From Alopecurus myosuroides (taxonomy: Eukaryota > Streptophyta > Magnoliopsida > Poales > Poaceae): a DNA stretch of 64,000 nucleotides. The notes under the pieces were generated by a model. That model worked only from the letters and a program-made list of their open reading frames with translations. It was not told where the DNA came from and ran no database searches. Where the stretch lies: positions 56,124,993-56,188,992 of the forward strand of contig CM054061.1 in the NCBI GenBank assembly GCA_028641055.1. The letters are read 5' to 3'. Position 1 is the stretch's first letter. Each line of letters opens with the position of its first letter. This document shows positions 21,883 through 33,211 of the stretch, piece after piece. The position numbers and the translations under genes were made by a program.

Positions 21883-24800
21883 TGATATGTCTCAAACGTA
21901 TCCATAATTTTTTATGTTCCATGTTGTTTTCATGCTATATGCTACATGTTTCCTATACACTTTATGTCATTTTTATGGATTTTCTGGGACTAACCTATTG
22001 ACAAGAACCCACAGAGCCAGTTCATGTTTCCTGCTGTTGTTGGTGGTAACAATTATAGGTCATATCATTCTACTAATGGTAATGGTTATTTCAATTCTTA
22101 TGGTAATTCCTACAACAACAATAGAAGTGTACCCTCTGATCTTGAAAACATGCTTAAGAATTTTATTAGTACACAAACTGCTTTTAATAAATCTGTTGTG
22201 GAAAAGTTTGGCAAAATTGATGTTCTTGCTTCTAAAGTTGATAGCCTTGATCTTGATGTTGATCTTATTAAATAAAGGTTATGCCTCATGAGGTTAAAGA
22301 AAGAAAAACTTTGAATGCCATTCAAGTTAGAATTGATAACAATGTTAGGATATTAGCTGAACTGCATGCTAGATGGGAAAGAATATGAAATAGATAGAAA
22401 GAGTAATATAGCTAATGTTTGCACTATTACCACCACTAGTAAAACAGCTTCTCATGCTAGTAAATCTTGTACTATCAATGGTAAAGTAATTGGTGTTGGC
22501 AATGTTTCCACTTCTTCTGTTAAACATTTAAAATTGCCTGAAACCACTGAAACTATTTCTTATAGAAGTGATAAAAATTTAGAAATATGGGAGACAATGG
22601 TCCCATTACCTTTTATAAAAATGATCTTGATTTTTATAATTGCAATATTTCTGAAGTAATTATGTTCCTACAAAAACTTGCTAGAAGTCCTAATGCTACT
22701 ACAATGAATATGGATTTCACAAAACATATTACAAATTCTCTCATGCAAATTAGAGAAGAAGAATTAAAACGTGAAGCCTCTGCTCGTAGGAAATTAGATG
22801 ATGGTTGGGAACCCATCATTAAAATGAAGGTGAATGTTTTTTTATTGTAATGCTTTATGTACTTGGTGCTAGTATCTCTGTTATTCCTAAGAAACTTTAT
22901 GATATGCTTGATTTACCACCATTAGAACACTGTTATTTGGATGTTCGTCCTGCTGATAATGCCTGAAAGAAACCTTTGTGGAGAGTTGATGATGTTATTA
23001 TTATGGTTAACAATAACTTGGTCCCCGCTGATTTTATTATTATGAATATTGAATACAATGCTTCTTATCCTAATGTTTTGGGAAGACCTTTTCTTAGAAC
23101 TGTTGGTGATGTTATTGATATGAAAGAGGGGAATATTAAATATCAATTCCCACTCAAGAAAGGTATGGAACACTTTCGTAGGAAGAGAATGAAGTTTCCT
23201 TTTGATTATATTGTAATAACATGTTACAATTTGGATGCTTCTTCGTTTAAAAACACTCGGTTCTCTCTTTCTATGCCTAGCTGAAAGGCGTTAAAGAAAA
23301 ACACTTCTTGGGAGATAACCCATATTTTTATTTTTGCATTGTTTTTCTATTTTTTCTTTGAGTCAAGGTGTTGTTTACTTCCGTAGCAACTCCTTTGTAT
23401 CTTTATTTTCATGTATTCGTTGTGCCAAGTAAAGTATCTAATGAAAGGGTGTGTTAGCTTTGGATTTCTGTGTAGAAAACACATTCCTGCTGTCCACTTT
23501 TAAATCCGTGTAAAATCACAGAAAGATCAAAATGAGCTGCAAATGTTTGGGCTTAATCCTCAGCTATAAATGAAACTATTCTAGTTTTAAGTTTTTGATT
23601 TAAGAAACATAAGTGCCCCCAAAAAAATCCGTCTTTACAAACTGGTCTCGTTTTGACATATTCTGCCTTTTTACTGGCATTCTCTCTTTTACTATGTCGA
23701 GTGGATTTCTTTGCTTCATGAAACATCAGTGGCTGTAGCTAATATTTAAAAGTATTAATAACGCTTGTGTCCATGCAGAACATGTGAATTTTTTATAGTG
23801 CACTAACCCTCTAATGAGAATTACTTTGAGTGTGGTGTGAAGGAAGTTTTCAAGGGTCAAGAGAAGAGTGTGATACAATGTGATCAAGAAGAGTGAAAAG
23901 CCAAAGCTTGGGGATGCCCTCGTGGTTCATGCCAAAAAAATCCAAGAATACTAAAGCGTCTAAGCTTGGTGATGCCAAGGCATCCCCTTCTTCATCAACA
24001 ACTTATCAGGTCACTTCTAGTGAAACTATATTTTTATTCGGTCACACCATATGCATTTTACTTGGAGCGTATGTTTGTTTTTATTTTGTTTTCCTTTGTT
24101 TTCTTTTATTTTCCTTGCTTCAATAAACTTAGTTGGAACCTAGAATTCTTGTGTGGGAGAGAGACACGCTCCGTTTTCATTGGTTAAAACACTCTAGTTT
24201 TCATTTTTATTGTTCTCTGAGTGTTCACTTTTTATTAGTACTACGTTTAGCCCTGTTTATCCACTCGTATTTAGTTTAGATCTTGTTGGTTTGCTTAATT
24301 TTTATATGATTAACTCTCTGGTCTTTTATGAATATTTTCTTTGAGAGTTGTTTCAAACAAGTTAACTGGTGTTGGAGAAGAGTAAAATATTTCATGCTTA
24401 TAACGGTGAAAATAGAAGCTTCTTTAGATTGTAGCTAGACTTTTTCATGTCATGTTGGATTTTATTATATTTCTATGCATGTTAATTTTGATGTAGCACG
24501 ACTTATACTAAACATCTGAGAGTGCTTAATGTGCCATTGATCAAATCATGCGTTGGTTTAATCATATCAAATCATAATATTGTGGTATTCTGCTTTGAAT
24601 GCTTTATTTGGTTGACTTGGCGCATGCTCACACCATGTTATGACTAAAAACCAGTCACCTATAGCCTCCATGATCATTTAGTTTTTGACTTGGAATACCA
24701 TGTATGCTTTGATCAATAATGTTTTTGTCACTATGCATGATTATGGCCATTATGCTCTTTTGATTTGTCGCTCCCAGTCTTTGCTAGCCTCCACATGTAC

Positions 24801-26292
24801 TCAGTATGAGCTCTACTCATGCATCCAACTCCCAAAAAACCAAAGTATGCCAAATGTGTCCACCATACCTACCTACATGTGGTCTTTAGCCGCCACTCCA
24901 AAGTAAATAGCTCATGTGTTACCATTAAAAGCTTCAAATTTACACCTATTTTGTGCCCCTGTTTTAGCTCATATGGACGCACATAGAGAATATTTATCTC
25001 ACTTGTTGATTGGACTTCACACACCTGGACTAGTGTCATCATCCGCTTATCCAATCGCTAGAAGAGCCGGCAGTGGGGTGCCCAGCCCCAAACTCAATTA
25101 CTATAAATTCCCTTCACTATTTTTGCCCCTGGTTTATCACTCAAAGTATAATCGTGTAAAAAAAGAAAGAGGGATGATCTTCTACCCAGTTGCGTCCTTT
25201 AATGCGAGCCGCTCTTCTGAAGTCTAGTTGGCTTGCGACATACTGTATTGTCTATTTGCTATTCATTGACATAAACATACACCTCTCTCAAAATTGTTTT
25301 TAATACCTGCTTCCCTCTGTGAAGGGATTTTCTTTTTTTACTTTTATGTTGAGTCTTCATCTTCTAACTTTATGCACCGCTGAGTGAGCATAGTTGCCAT
25401 TCTGCGCTTAATGTGCATTTGTCCCAAAGATTATTATTGATTGATTCATGCCATGTTATTACTTGTTCTTGAACTATTTGTTTCTAGTCATCCACTTGAA
25501 CTTTAAAGGTGTCCTGGCATTTATGTTTTGCTCCACTCTTAAGGACAAGCTGCATACTACTTTGCTATGCTTTCTTATTGTTTGAAACAAACATATAACT
25601 TTCAATGCATTATTATTCATGATCTTTTGTTTGTGTTACTTTTCATGTTGCAACATGATTGCGAGGTTTCATTGTTAGAACTATGTCTACCATGCCTGTG
25701 TTTAGAGTACTAAGATCTCACCTTTACAAATGCTTTTAGAAATATGATCATCAATATTATGTTGGTAGATGGTGAAAGGCGAACTCTAAGGAGTGCTTTT
25801 TGCAGCCCTACGCAATGATCGGTGTTTGTTATCCGACCGGAGAGTGGTTCAGAGTACCATAGTGAAGAGATGATATTTATGCATTCAATTATGTTATTAT
25901 TTTTTAGAGTGTTCACTAGTGAAAGTATGATCCCTAGACCTTATTTCTAAGCATTGAAACACCGTTTTCAACAAGTTCTGCTACATGTTTGCTTGCTGCC
26001 ATTTTTATTTTAGATTGCTATTATCACTTAGAATCATCCATATTACTTGTATTTCACTATCTCTTCGCCGAACTAGTGCACCGATACAACTGACAATTGT
26101 ATTATGTGTGTTGGGGACACAAGAGACTTCATGTATCGTAATTGCAGGGTTGTTTGAGAGGGATACCTTTGATCTCTTCCTCCCTGAGTTCGATAGACCT
26201 TAGGTAATCCACTTAAGGGAAACTTGCTGCTGTTCTACAAACTCCTCACTTGGATGTCCAACACAGTCTATAAGAATAGAAGCATGCGTAGA
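21883..26292 (+). mobile_element. Athila-like LTR element 1, internally deleted
   Basis: It begins with the family LTR start TGATATGTCTCAAACGTATC. After only about 138 bp (to roughly 22020) the sequence jumps into the second half of gag. Relative to the copy at 35156, this is a deletion of about 2.5 kb covering most of the LTR, the leader and N-terminal gag. Protease remnants (22840-23283) and a long 3' non-coding region follow. From about 25680 the sequence looks like the 3' half of an LTR, ending near GCGTAGACA at 26292. No reverse transcriptase is present; this fits a gag-protease-only, non-autonomous family. Confidence 0.7.
22021..23283 (+). pseudogene. gag and protease remnant of Athila-like element 1
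   Basis: The gag part carries NMLKNFISTQTAFNKSVVEK and a Lys/Asn-rich tail, matching the copy at 37890-38160. The protease part carries VLGRPFLRTVGDVIDMKEG. In the protease active site the first Asp codon is lost: the DLGAS of the 38600 copy corresponds to VLGAS here. A TGA stop lies near 22963. It cannot encode an active protease. Confidence 0.7.
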
Positions 26293-27365
26293 CAAGAGGT
26301 GGCTCTGGAGGCCCCACACCATAGGGCGGTGCACCCCTGGCCGCGCCAGCTGGTGGTGTTGCCCCCCTGGCCACCCACCTACGTTGCCCTCTCGCCTATT
26401 TAACCTCCTCCACGGGTTAACCCTAAATACCCGAGCCTTTTCCAGCATGGAAGCGACTTTTGGCAAATCGCATTTGCCACCTTAGTAAATCCTATTTGCC
26501 GCGTACTACGGGAGGAATCGCTCCCGTATAACCCTTTGTCGCAGGTGGTCCTACGCCGTTACTCGAGAGGCGATCTAAGACGAGGAAGAAGGAAAGGTGT
26601 TAGGGATGCAGGCGGCCGAATGAGAAGATGGGGAAGAGCGGCCAACCTCACCTTCGGGGGCAACACGATTGGCCAAGACGTCGCCGAATAAGTGAGGCTT
26701 AGATCTCATCGTAGCCGGCGACGACGCGGCTCGCCGCGAAGACGCATGTGGAGTTCGGGATTGGATTTAACGGGTGGCGATGCGAGTGCGGTGACTGACG
26801 CCGAAAAAGAAAGGTGTTGGGGGCATTTAGAACGAAGCCGAATCGAGGTGGACCGGAGGCGGCCGCGATTCGAGCAGGGTGGGGCACCGAGGTAGCGCCG
26901 GATGCGAGTGGCGGTAACGACGGAGGATCAACGGGGGTAAAAAAAGAGGTTGCACAGGGGAAGAAGACATTGTCGGGTGGGCTCGGTCCATGTCAATGAT
27001 GTGGGGAGGGAGGCGCTCCCACCAAGGTCGGCCCTCCCTATTTACCGCCCATTAGCGTAGTTTTCCAGAGCGTCGCCTGGAGGCGGGTTGGTAGTGGGCC
27101 GGCCCATGCCGGAGCAAATCTCGGGTTTTTTTTTATGTGTTCCTGTTCTATTTTTTTCAAACTATTTTGTTCTTTTTTTATTTTTCTTCTGTGTTCCTTT
27201 TATGTTTATTTTTGTTCAATTTTTTTTTACTTCTTTATTAGCCACTTTTGAAGCGGCCCATTAAGCTTTGCTTTCGGGCGTCGCTGGCTGTACCGTCGCC
27301 AAGTGGCGGTAATTAGGAGCCCCACCATGGTCTACACTCGCTAGTGGAACTTTTTGCTAGTAGTG
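26293..27365. other. Composite stretch: LTR fragment, then DNA ending in a CACTA-like terminus
   Basis: 26293-26450 resembles the interior of the LTR at about 56715-56880 (shared CACCATAGGGCGG and CTATTTAA). 26466-27365 is unrelated GC-rich DNA. It ends in TTTTTGCTAGTAGTG (27351-27365), the form of a CACTA terminus (CACTACTAGCAAAAA on the other strand). I found no matching opposite end, so it may be a one-ended fragment. Short frames at 26690-27000 on both strands do not look like known proteins. Confidence 0.45.
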
Positions 27366-28270
27366 AAAAAAAGGACCCATCGGTCCAACGTGCACGTTTA
27401 CTACAGTGGTAACGAAAAAGGAAAACGTTTTGTTTAAGCCGACCTAAACAAGCGTAACTTAGGTCGGTCTCGTGCTCGCTCGTTGTTCCCGCGCGGGAGC
27501 GTACTTGGGCCGGCCTTTAGTCCCAGTTAGCAGCAAAAAAAAATTGGCCTAATTTTTGTGTTAGAATATATTTTCAGCAGCCCAATATGTCCAACCATAT
27601 ATACGTTAAGTGTTTTCGTTTTTTTTATGAATGTTGCATACGTATTTAAAATTTGTAACAAATTTGCACCCATTTTGTTGAGAATTCACAAGCGAGATAT
27701 TGTAATGTTTTTTGTAAAAAAAATTCTAGAAAATACATGTGTTGTTTTACGATTTACTTTTTATGTGCTTTTTCACATGTTGTAAACATGTGATTTTTTT
27801 TTGTTGCTATCGATTTTTTTAAAAAAAATAAGTGATGATTTTTGTTGTAACTGAAACGGTGATAAATTATTTTGTTGCTTACCAAATTTTTAATTGATGC
27901 AAATAATTTTTTTTTGTTGCAATAGGTTGTGATTTTGAGGAATTGTTTAAACTTTTTTTGTTGCAACGCAATATTGTTTAACTATATTTGTAGCATTACT
28001 TAATTTTCAAATTATTTTGGAACAATTTGTTGCAATACTTTTTTTTGTACACAGGACGATAATTTTTGTTGTGACAACCGTGAATTGTTGTAATGGCAGT
28101 TTTATTACAATTATCGATATGACCGAGGGCAACACAATATATCGCTTCGTTTAAGTGGGATGTTGTAGAGTAGGGTTCTATATTCAAAAATAGGAGAGCT
28201 AAAATGTAAAATTGTAATGCGCTGATTCTAACAAGATCCGAGTAATCACGAGTCAGGAGGGACCTGCGTT
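27366..28270. other. T-rich non-coding DNA with TTGTTGCAA words
   Basis: Repeated TTTTTTGTTGCAA/TTGTTGTAA words between about 27790 and 28090 suggest an old transposon or low-complexity DNA. A GCCTTTAGTCCCAGTTAGC word at about 27513 recalls CACTA subterminal repeats. No gene seen. Confidence 0.35.
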
Positions 28271-28415
28271 CGCAAAATTAAGAGCGCCCTGCGCCTAGCG
28301 GCCCAACGAAAAAGGCCCTCTGGCCCAAGGAGAAAGGATAGAACTTGATTCGAAGACGGACTGGACTACTTGGCGGTGTCTGCACCGGAGCCGCTAGGTT
28401 GCCTTCCGTTCCGTC

Positions 28416-28425
28416 TTTATATAGA
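28416..28425 (+). promoter_or_regulatory. TATA box of the SxKPC-repeat gene
   Basis: TTTATATAGA stands about 140 bp upstream of the ATG at 28559. Two GGCCCA words lie upstream, at about 28300 and 28322. Its position rules out use of the upstream in-frame start at 28370. Confidence 0.6.
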
Positions 28426-28558
28426 TCGACACGACGCCGCCGGTTCCCCAAGATCCCTAATTCCGCCTTCACGCAACCACACAGAAATCCGCGTATACTC
28501 CCCTGCCACCCAACCGGAAATCGAAATCTCTCGTCTCGGCGGGTGGAAGATCGGGTCG

Positions 28559-29263
28559 ATGGCCAGAAACGCGGAGTCTTTCTCGATGAAGCCGTGCAGC
28601 AACGCAAGTGTGGAGGCGGAGGAGGGCGGTGAGCTGATGCGCCGCGCCGGAAAGGAGAAGTCTTCCTTGAAGCCCTGCAACCAGAAAGGCGACAGCAAGA
28701 GCATGGAGGAGTTTTCATCGCTGAAGCCGTGCAGCACCGGAGGTATGGCGGCGGCAGAGGCTTTCACCGCCATCATGAGCGCGGAAGCGGCCGGAGAGGA
28801 TTGTTCACTCAAGGTCTGCCCCACCACCAAAAGGAAGAAGCTGACGGCCAGGCATCTGCGTGGACAAGATCAGTGGGAGGACGACTGTTCCGACGAAGAT
28901 ACTGTGGCCGATGTGAGCGAGGTCAAGACTGTCGAGCAGGCCAGTCATGGCATCAAAGGTGCATTGCTGGCTGAGAAGGGGAAACTGGGCAACCTCTCAT
29001 ACGATTCTGAGGATGAAGATGACCTAGAGGCTAGATTGATTCCCTACCGTCAAAAGGACGGTTCGTTTGTTTTTGATGATGATGATGATGAATCAGTCAC
29101 AGAGAGTGAGTTTGCCGCCTTTCTTGAGGAGGAAAGGGCGGAGTACCGAAGGTTCTGGGAAGAGGAGCTGATGCCTACAAATTGGGTGTTCAAGGATTAT
29201 ACCGAGGAGGGAGATGTCTGGGACAACGATGCCAAGGTTGAGGATGCTTTGGAATCCAACTGA
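28559..29263 (+). CDS. Acidic protein with four SxKPC motifs, function unknown
   Basis: A 234-aa intact single-exon frame. The start at 28559 (ATGGCCAGAAACGC) is chosen because a TATA box lies at 28416-28425 and a CT-rich leader separates them. The N-terminal third carries SMKPC (residues 9-13), SLKPC (36-40), SLKPC (54-58) and SLKVC (83-87), spaced 18 to 29 residues apart. A basic TKRKKLTARHLR patch (about 90-101) could be a nuclear signal. Residues 145-234 are very acidic (SEDEDDLEARL, FDDDDDES) and aromatic-rich (EYRRFWEEELMPTNWVFKDY). I recognise no domain. It is flanked by transposon debris but has an undamaged frame and a plausible promoter, so I treat it as a grass-specific host gene of unknown role. 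Confidence 0.7.
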   Translation: MARNAESFSMKPCSNASVEAEEGGELMRRAGKEKSSLKPCNQKGDSKSMEEFSSLKPCSTGGMAAAEAFTAIMSAEAAGEDCSLKVCPTTKRKKLTARHLRGQDQWEDDCSDEDTVADVSEVKTVEQASHGIKGALLAEKGKLGNLSYDSEDEDDLEARLIPYRQKDGSFVFDDDDDESVTESEFAAFLEEERAEYRRFWEEELMPTNWVFKDYTEEGDVWDNDAKVEDALESN

Positions 29264-29804
29264 GGTGTTGACCAAGATAATCCTCTAGGATTTCTGCTCA
29301 TTACCCTTTTATCAAAACACAGTCTTAGTGCTTCGTTTACTTACCTGCTAAAAAAACCTTATCCACGTGCATCAAAAGAAATATTACAAGCATATATACA
29401 TGGAGTACACCAAGTCACCAAGCATACATGCACAAACAACATGTACAACAGACAAAGTACTTCCATGTGTTTCTTTCTCTTTTAATCCAAGCATGACTGT
29501 ACCTAACTTAGAAAAGGTGTAGCTGCATGTTAACTAGCAGCAAGGACATGGATAAACAACTTCGTGCCACCATCCGAAAACATGAAATCAGTATGCAAAG
29601 TTGATTCTTGTCAATCTATCCATTAGTACCGGCAAAGCATGGATCTAGATGTGAGGAAGCATACAACTACGCCTTACATCTTGTGACAGCAGGAGTATGC
29701 AAAAGTAATTCTCTCTCATCTATCCATTAGTTCCGAGCTAAAATCCTACATGGTGATAAAATAGTACTCAGCGAAATCGCATGGACTTCACATGTAACAA
29801 AATA

Positions 29805-29856
29805 CTCTCTCCGTTCAACAATAGATGAAAGTCTTCTATTGTTGAATCGGAGGGAG
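29805..29856. repeat. 52-bp Stowaway-like mini element
   Basis: CTCTCTCCGTTCAACAATAGA is mirrored by TCTATTGTTGAATCGGAGGGAG, with TA on each side (29803-29804, 29857-29858). Only 8-10 bp separate the arms, so it is nearly all terminal inverted repeat. TA duplication and CTCCCTCC-type ends are the Stowaway (Tc1/mariner) hallmarks. Confidence 0.7.
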
Positions 29857-30099
29857 TACAACGCAAATGGCTTTTCCGACCTATCCAGGCGCCCAACCTC
29901 ATAGGATCTGGTCAGACGAGTTGGCGGAGACAACAGAAAACATCACGACGGTTCTAGGAAAAAACAGAACAGCTGGCCTTTGATGGTTGAAAGGCAGCTC
30001 ATTCTCTCTCCAAGCAGAAATCCATGCGGCAATGTCCGCCACACTAGGTAACATATAAGAATGAACTTTTAGAGGAGATATAAACTGAGGAACATATTA

Positions 30100-30202
30100 C
30101 TCCCTCCGATCCATATTAATAGGTGCTGAAGTGGATGTATCTAGCAATAAAACATGTCTCAATACATCCACTTCAGCACCTATTAATATGGATCGGAGGG
30201 AG
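30100..30202. repeat. Stowaway MITE (103 bp)
   Basis: Starts CTCCCTCCGATCCATATTAA and ends with the exact complement, flanked by TA (30098-30099, 30203-30204). The arms are perfectly paired for about 40 bp around a central AT-rich loop, a sign of recent insertion. No coding capacity. Confidence 0.92.
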
Positions 30203-31114
30203 TAGTAGTTTTTGACAAATCAAAAATATCAGAGGACACTACCACACTTCGGAAGTAACAGAAGCATTTCAATTCCAGCCCATATATTTCATTTACAGGG
30301 CACTATATCAGTTGAGAGAAACAGTTTGGTTCACTATTAAAGAATACGTGAAGGCCCTTTCGAACGTTGACATAAATTAGTTGCCAATACTCATCAACCA
30401 TACTAATTGTTATTCATATATATTCAGTGTCAGGAGTATCCACGAAATAGCTACATATCAATTATAATTTGATGGAGTATAATCATAGTTCGATGGAGTA
30501 TATGAGATAATAAGAATGTCACTCGTTTTTGAACGGTTCTAGAATCAATGGAGGGAAGAAAAACCCTAGCATGCATTATGACATTCTCAAAGTCTCAATT
30601 ATGAATCCCTAAGAATAGGGGTTGTCTTTTTATGCAAGATGCAAACTTGAGAGCGATAAGGATATATGAGACTTGGTTTTGAATAATAATGCTAGCAATC
30701 ATCCACGGAAAGCTTCCGAAAAGTAGCTGCCAATATGCATACCTGAACATATGACATGCTTAACCCTCCATGGAATAGTAATACGCATACATGATACATC
30801 GAACTATCCATCTAATAAGCTCCTCACACTCAACCTGCCAGGAACAGAGGAAAATAAATCAGGCATTAACATATTACATACCTACCCCTCCATGGTGATG
30901 GCAATACACATATATAGCAGCGTCTGAATTAACCTACAAAACAATACAAAAAGGGAAGCTAATTGACATTAACTCTCTTATGAAGAAGACATTTTTAAGT
31001 GTAGGCCTTGGCTGCCTGGACATCGTTATTTAGTAATTATATGCAGAGTAAACAAGGCCAGAAAACCTTGAAGGGCCTATCTCTAGCACATGAGTAATCC
31101 CTACTTCCCTCTTC

Positions 31115-33015
31115 GAATGGCCTATCTTTTACTTTTATGTTGAGTATTCACCTTCTTTCTTTATGCACCAGTTAGAAGAGCATGATTTTCATTCTGGGTA
31201 TAATGTGCATTGTCCTAAAAATTTATTATTTAAGGCATGTTTACAATATTTTTTTTCTCCCGAAATTATTATATCTAGTCACCACTTAAGCCTTGGAGGT
31301 ACCATGTCATTTATGTTTTGCTACACAGTTAAGGGCAAGCGGGATACCATCTTACCATGCTTTATTATGATCATTGCAGCCTAGTTGATGTTATAATTTC
31401 GTATTATTCACTTATGGTTATTTGTTCACTTTTCATGAGCTAGAATGAGTTCATGAGCTTTATTATACTTATAGAAATTATCATGTACTTGTTAAATACG
31501 GATCATGGAATATTCTTATGCACATCGTATGAAGTGAAATTTTTTTGTCAAAGTTTTCTTTATCGCGTCCCGTTTGTCAACTGAATTGCTTGAGGACAAG
31601 CAATAAGCTAAGCTTGAGGGAGTTGATACGTCGCGAACGTATCTACTTTTCCAAATATTTTTCTTGTTGTTTCTCCTCCCATTTGCATGATTTGGATCAA
31701 ACTAACACGGACTAACGCTATTTTTAGCAGAATTACCCTTGGTGTCTAGTTTTGTGTACAGAAAATCAATTTCCTCGGTAAATTCCAGAATAGTTCCAAA
31801 AATTATATTGCCACAATAGACTCCCGGAGCCCGAAGGACAGCTGGAGGGGGGCCAATGGCCCTCAGGGGGTGCCAGCCGGGCCTCCCCCTGCGACCTGGG
31901 ACCACCCCGCAGGGTCCCCTTAGGTATTTACACTCTATCGTCCCGAAACGCCGGACCCCCTAAGGATTTCCCCGAAAACGATATGCAGCTCCGCCGACAC
32001 CCAAAATCCTTGTTTGGAAGACAGAAGTTCTCGTTCTGGCAACCTGCCAGGATGGGGATTAGATGGAGATTGTCGACATCGTCGTCTCCAACACCTCTCC
32101 ATCAACCATCCATGATTCTCCCTTCGATGTGTTAGTAATTCCCTGTTGTAGCCAGAGGGGATGGTAGAGATTGCATGATATTAGTCATGTAATAGATCAT
32201 GAGACTGTTAGGGCTTGATACCTAGCTAGTATCCACTATTGTTGTTTATTATCGTTGTTGCAACTTGGAGAGCTTAATGCTTGTCACTTAGGGCCCGAGT
32301 GCCATGATTTCAGATATGAACATGTTATGTTTTCACGAGTATAATTGTTGTTTTGAATCATATCTACTAGTTGTATACACTTATTATTGTCCAGAACCCG
32401 AGACCCCGAGGTGACAGGTTGGGATATCGGAGGGGGTGGACTCTAGTTCGAGGATTACATGTTTCCACCGTATGTTAATGCTTTGTTCCGGTGCTTGGTA
32501 GAACAAGTGCCTTAATTACCATTAGTTCCTTTTTCCCCGCATCAACGGGATGGTAGGACAAAATACGTCGTGCAAGTTCTTGTTGCAAGCACGTACGACA
32601 ATTTCCCAGAAACATGCCTATGATAGTTTGTGACTTGGATACTCTCCTGTATATTTGTGCTGCCCTTTGTTAGCTCTATTACATGCATGGTTAATCTCAT
32701 TCATGTAATGCACGTACTTTCATCCCTAAGCCTACAGTGTTTTCCATACTGTTGCCCACTCCGTTTTACTTTCAATATTATTATTGCTACTAGTGTTTTA
32801 CTGCTACTACTATTATTAAACTAATGTTGCCATTATGTCATCGTTAATACTAATAAATTGTGTGAAGAAAGATACTTTTCAGGTGCAGTGCAGCTAAATT
32901 GACAACTCGGTTGATAAGTCTTATAAATTCTTTGGATCCCCTTGTGTCGAATCAATAAATTGTGCTATATTTACCCTCGAAGACTATTGCGATCCCCTAC
33001 ACTTGTGGGTCATCA
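31115..33015 (+). mobile_element. Athila-like element 2: 3' non-coding region and 3' LTR
   Basis: 31115-31623 matches the 3' region of element 1 (around 25340-25640; shared ACTTTTATGTTGAGT and GGCATTTATGTTTTGCT). A purine tract AAGCTTGAGGGAG precedes the LTR, which starts TGATACGTCGCGAACG (31624) and ends GTGGGTCATCA (33015), 1392 bp. The 5' part of the element is missing at about 31110. To the right it abuts a Copia fragment at 33016. TGCAA (33016-33020) would be the right target duplication, but its partner is lost. Confidence 0.75.
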
Positions 33016-33211
33016 TGCAACATACATAACAAAGCATATTGAGATTCGTCATCATATCATTAGAGATCATGTTGCAAGAATAGATATTGAGCTAGCATTT
33101 TTCCCCACCAAGGATCAACTTGCCGATATATTCACGAAGCCCCTTGATGATACAAGATTCATATTTTTGAGGAATGAGCTAAACATCAATGATTCAAGAA
33201 ACTTGACTTGA
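33016..33211 (+). pseudogene. Copia retrotransposon RNase H, C-terminal fragment
   Basis: The frame reads TKHIEIRHHIIRDHVARIDI and then DQLADIFTKPLDDTRF, the hallmark C-terminus of plant Copia RNase H. Nothing of the upstream pol is present because element 2 ends immediately before it, so element 2 probably inserted into this Copia copy. A purine tract (ATGGACATGGGGGGAATG, 33263-33280) follows at the usual place before a 3' LTR. Confidence 0.8.

Larger units (their letters stand above)
29264..31110. other. 3' flank of the SxKPC gene, non-coding with two small MITEs
   Basis: AT-rich DNA without credible genes. It contains the Stowaway-like elements at 29805-29856 and 30100-30202, and the words CTATCCATTAGT(A/T)CCG at about 29617 and 29720. 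Confidence 0.5.

Noticed and set aside
28370..28558. Upstream in-frame extension of the SxKPC gene
   Set aside because: The TATA box at 28416 lies inside it, so this ATG would not be in the transcript.
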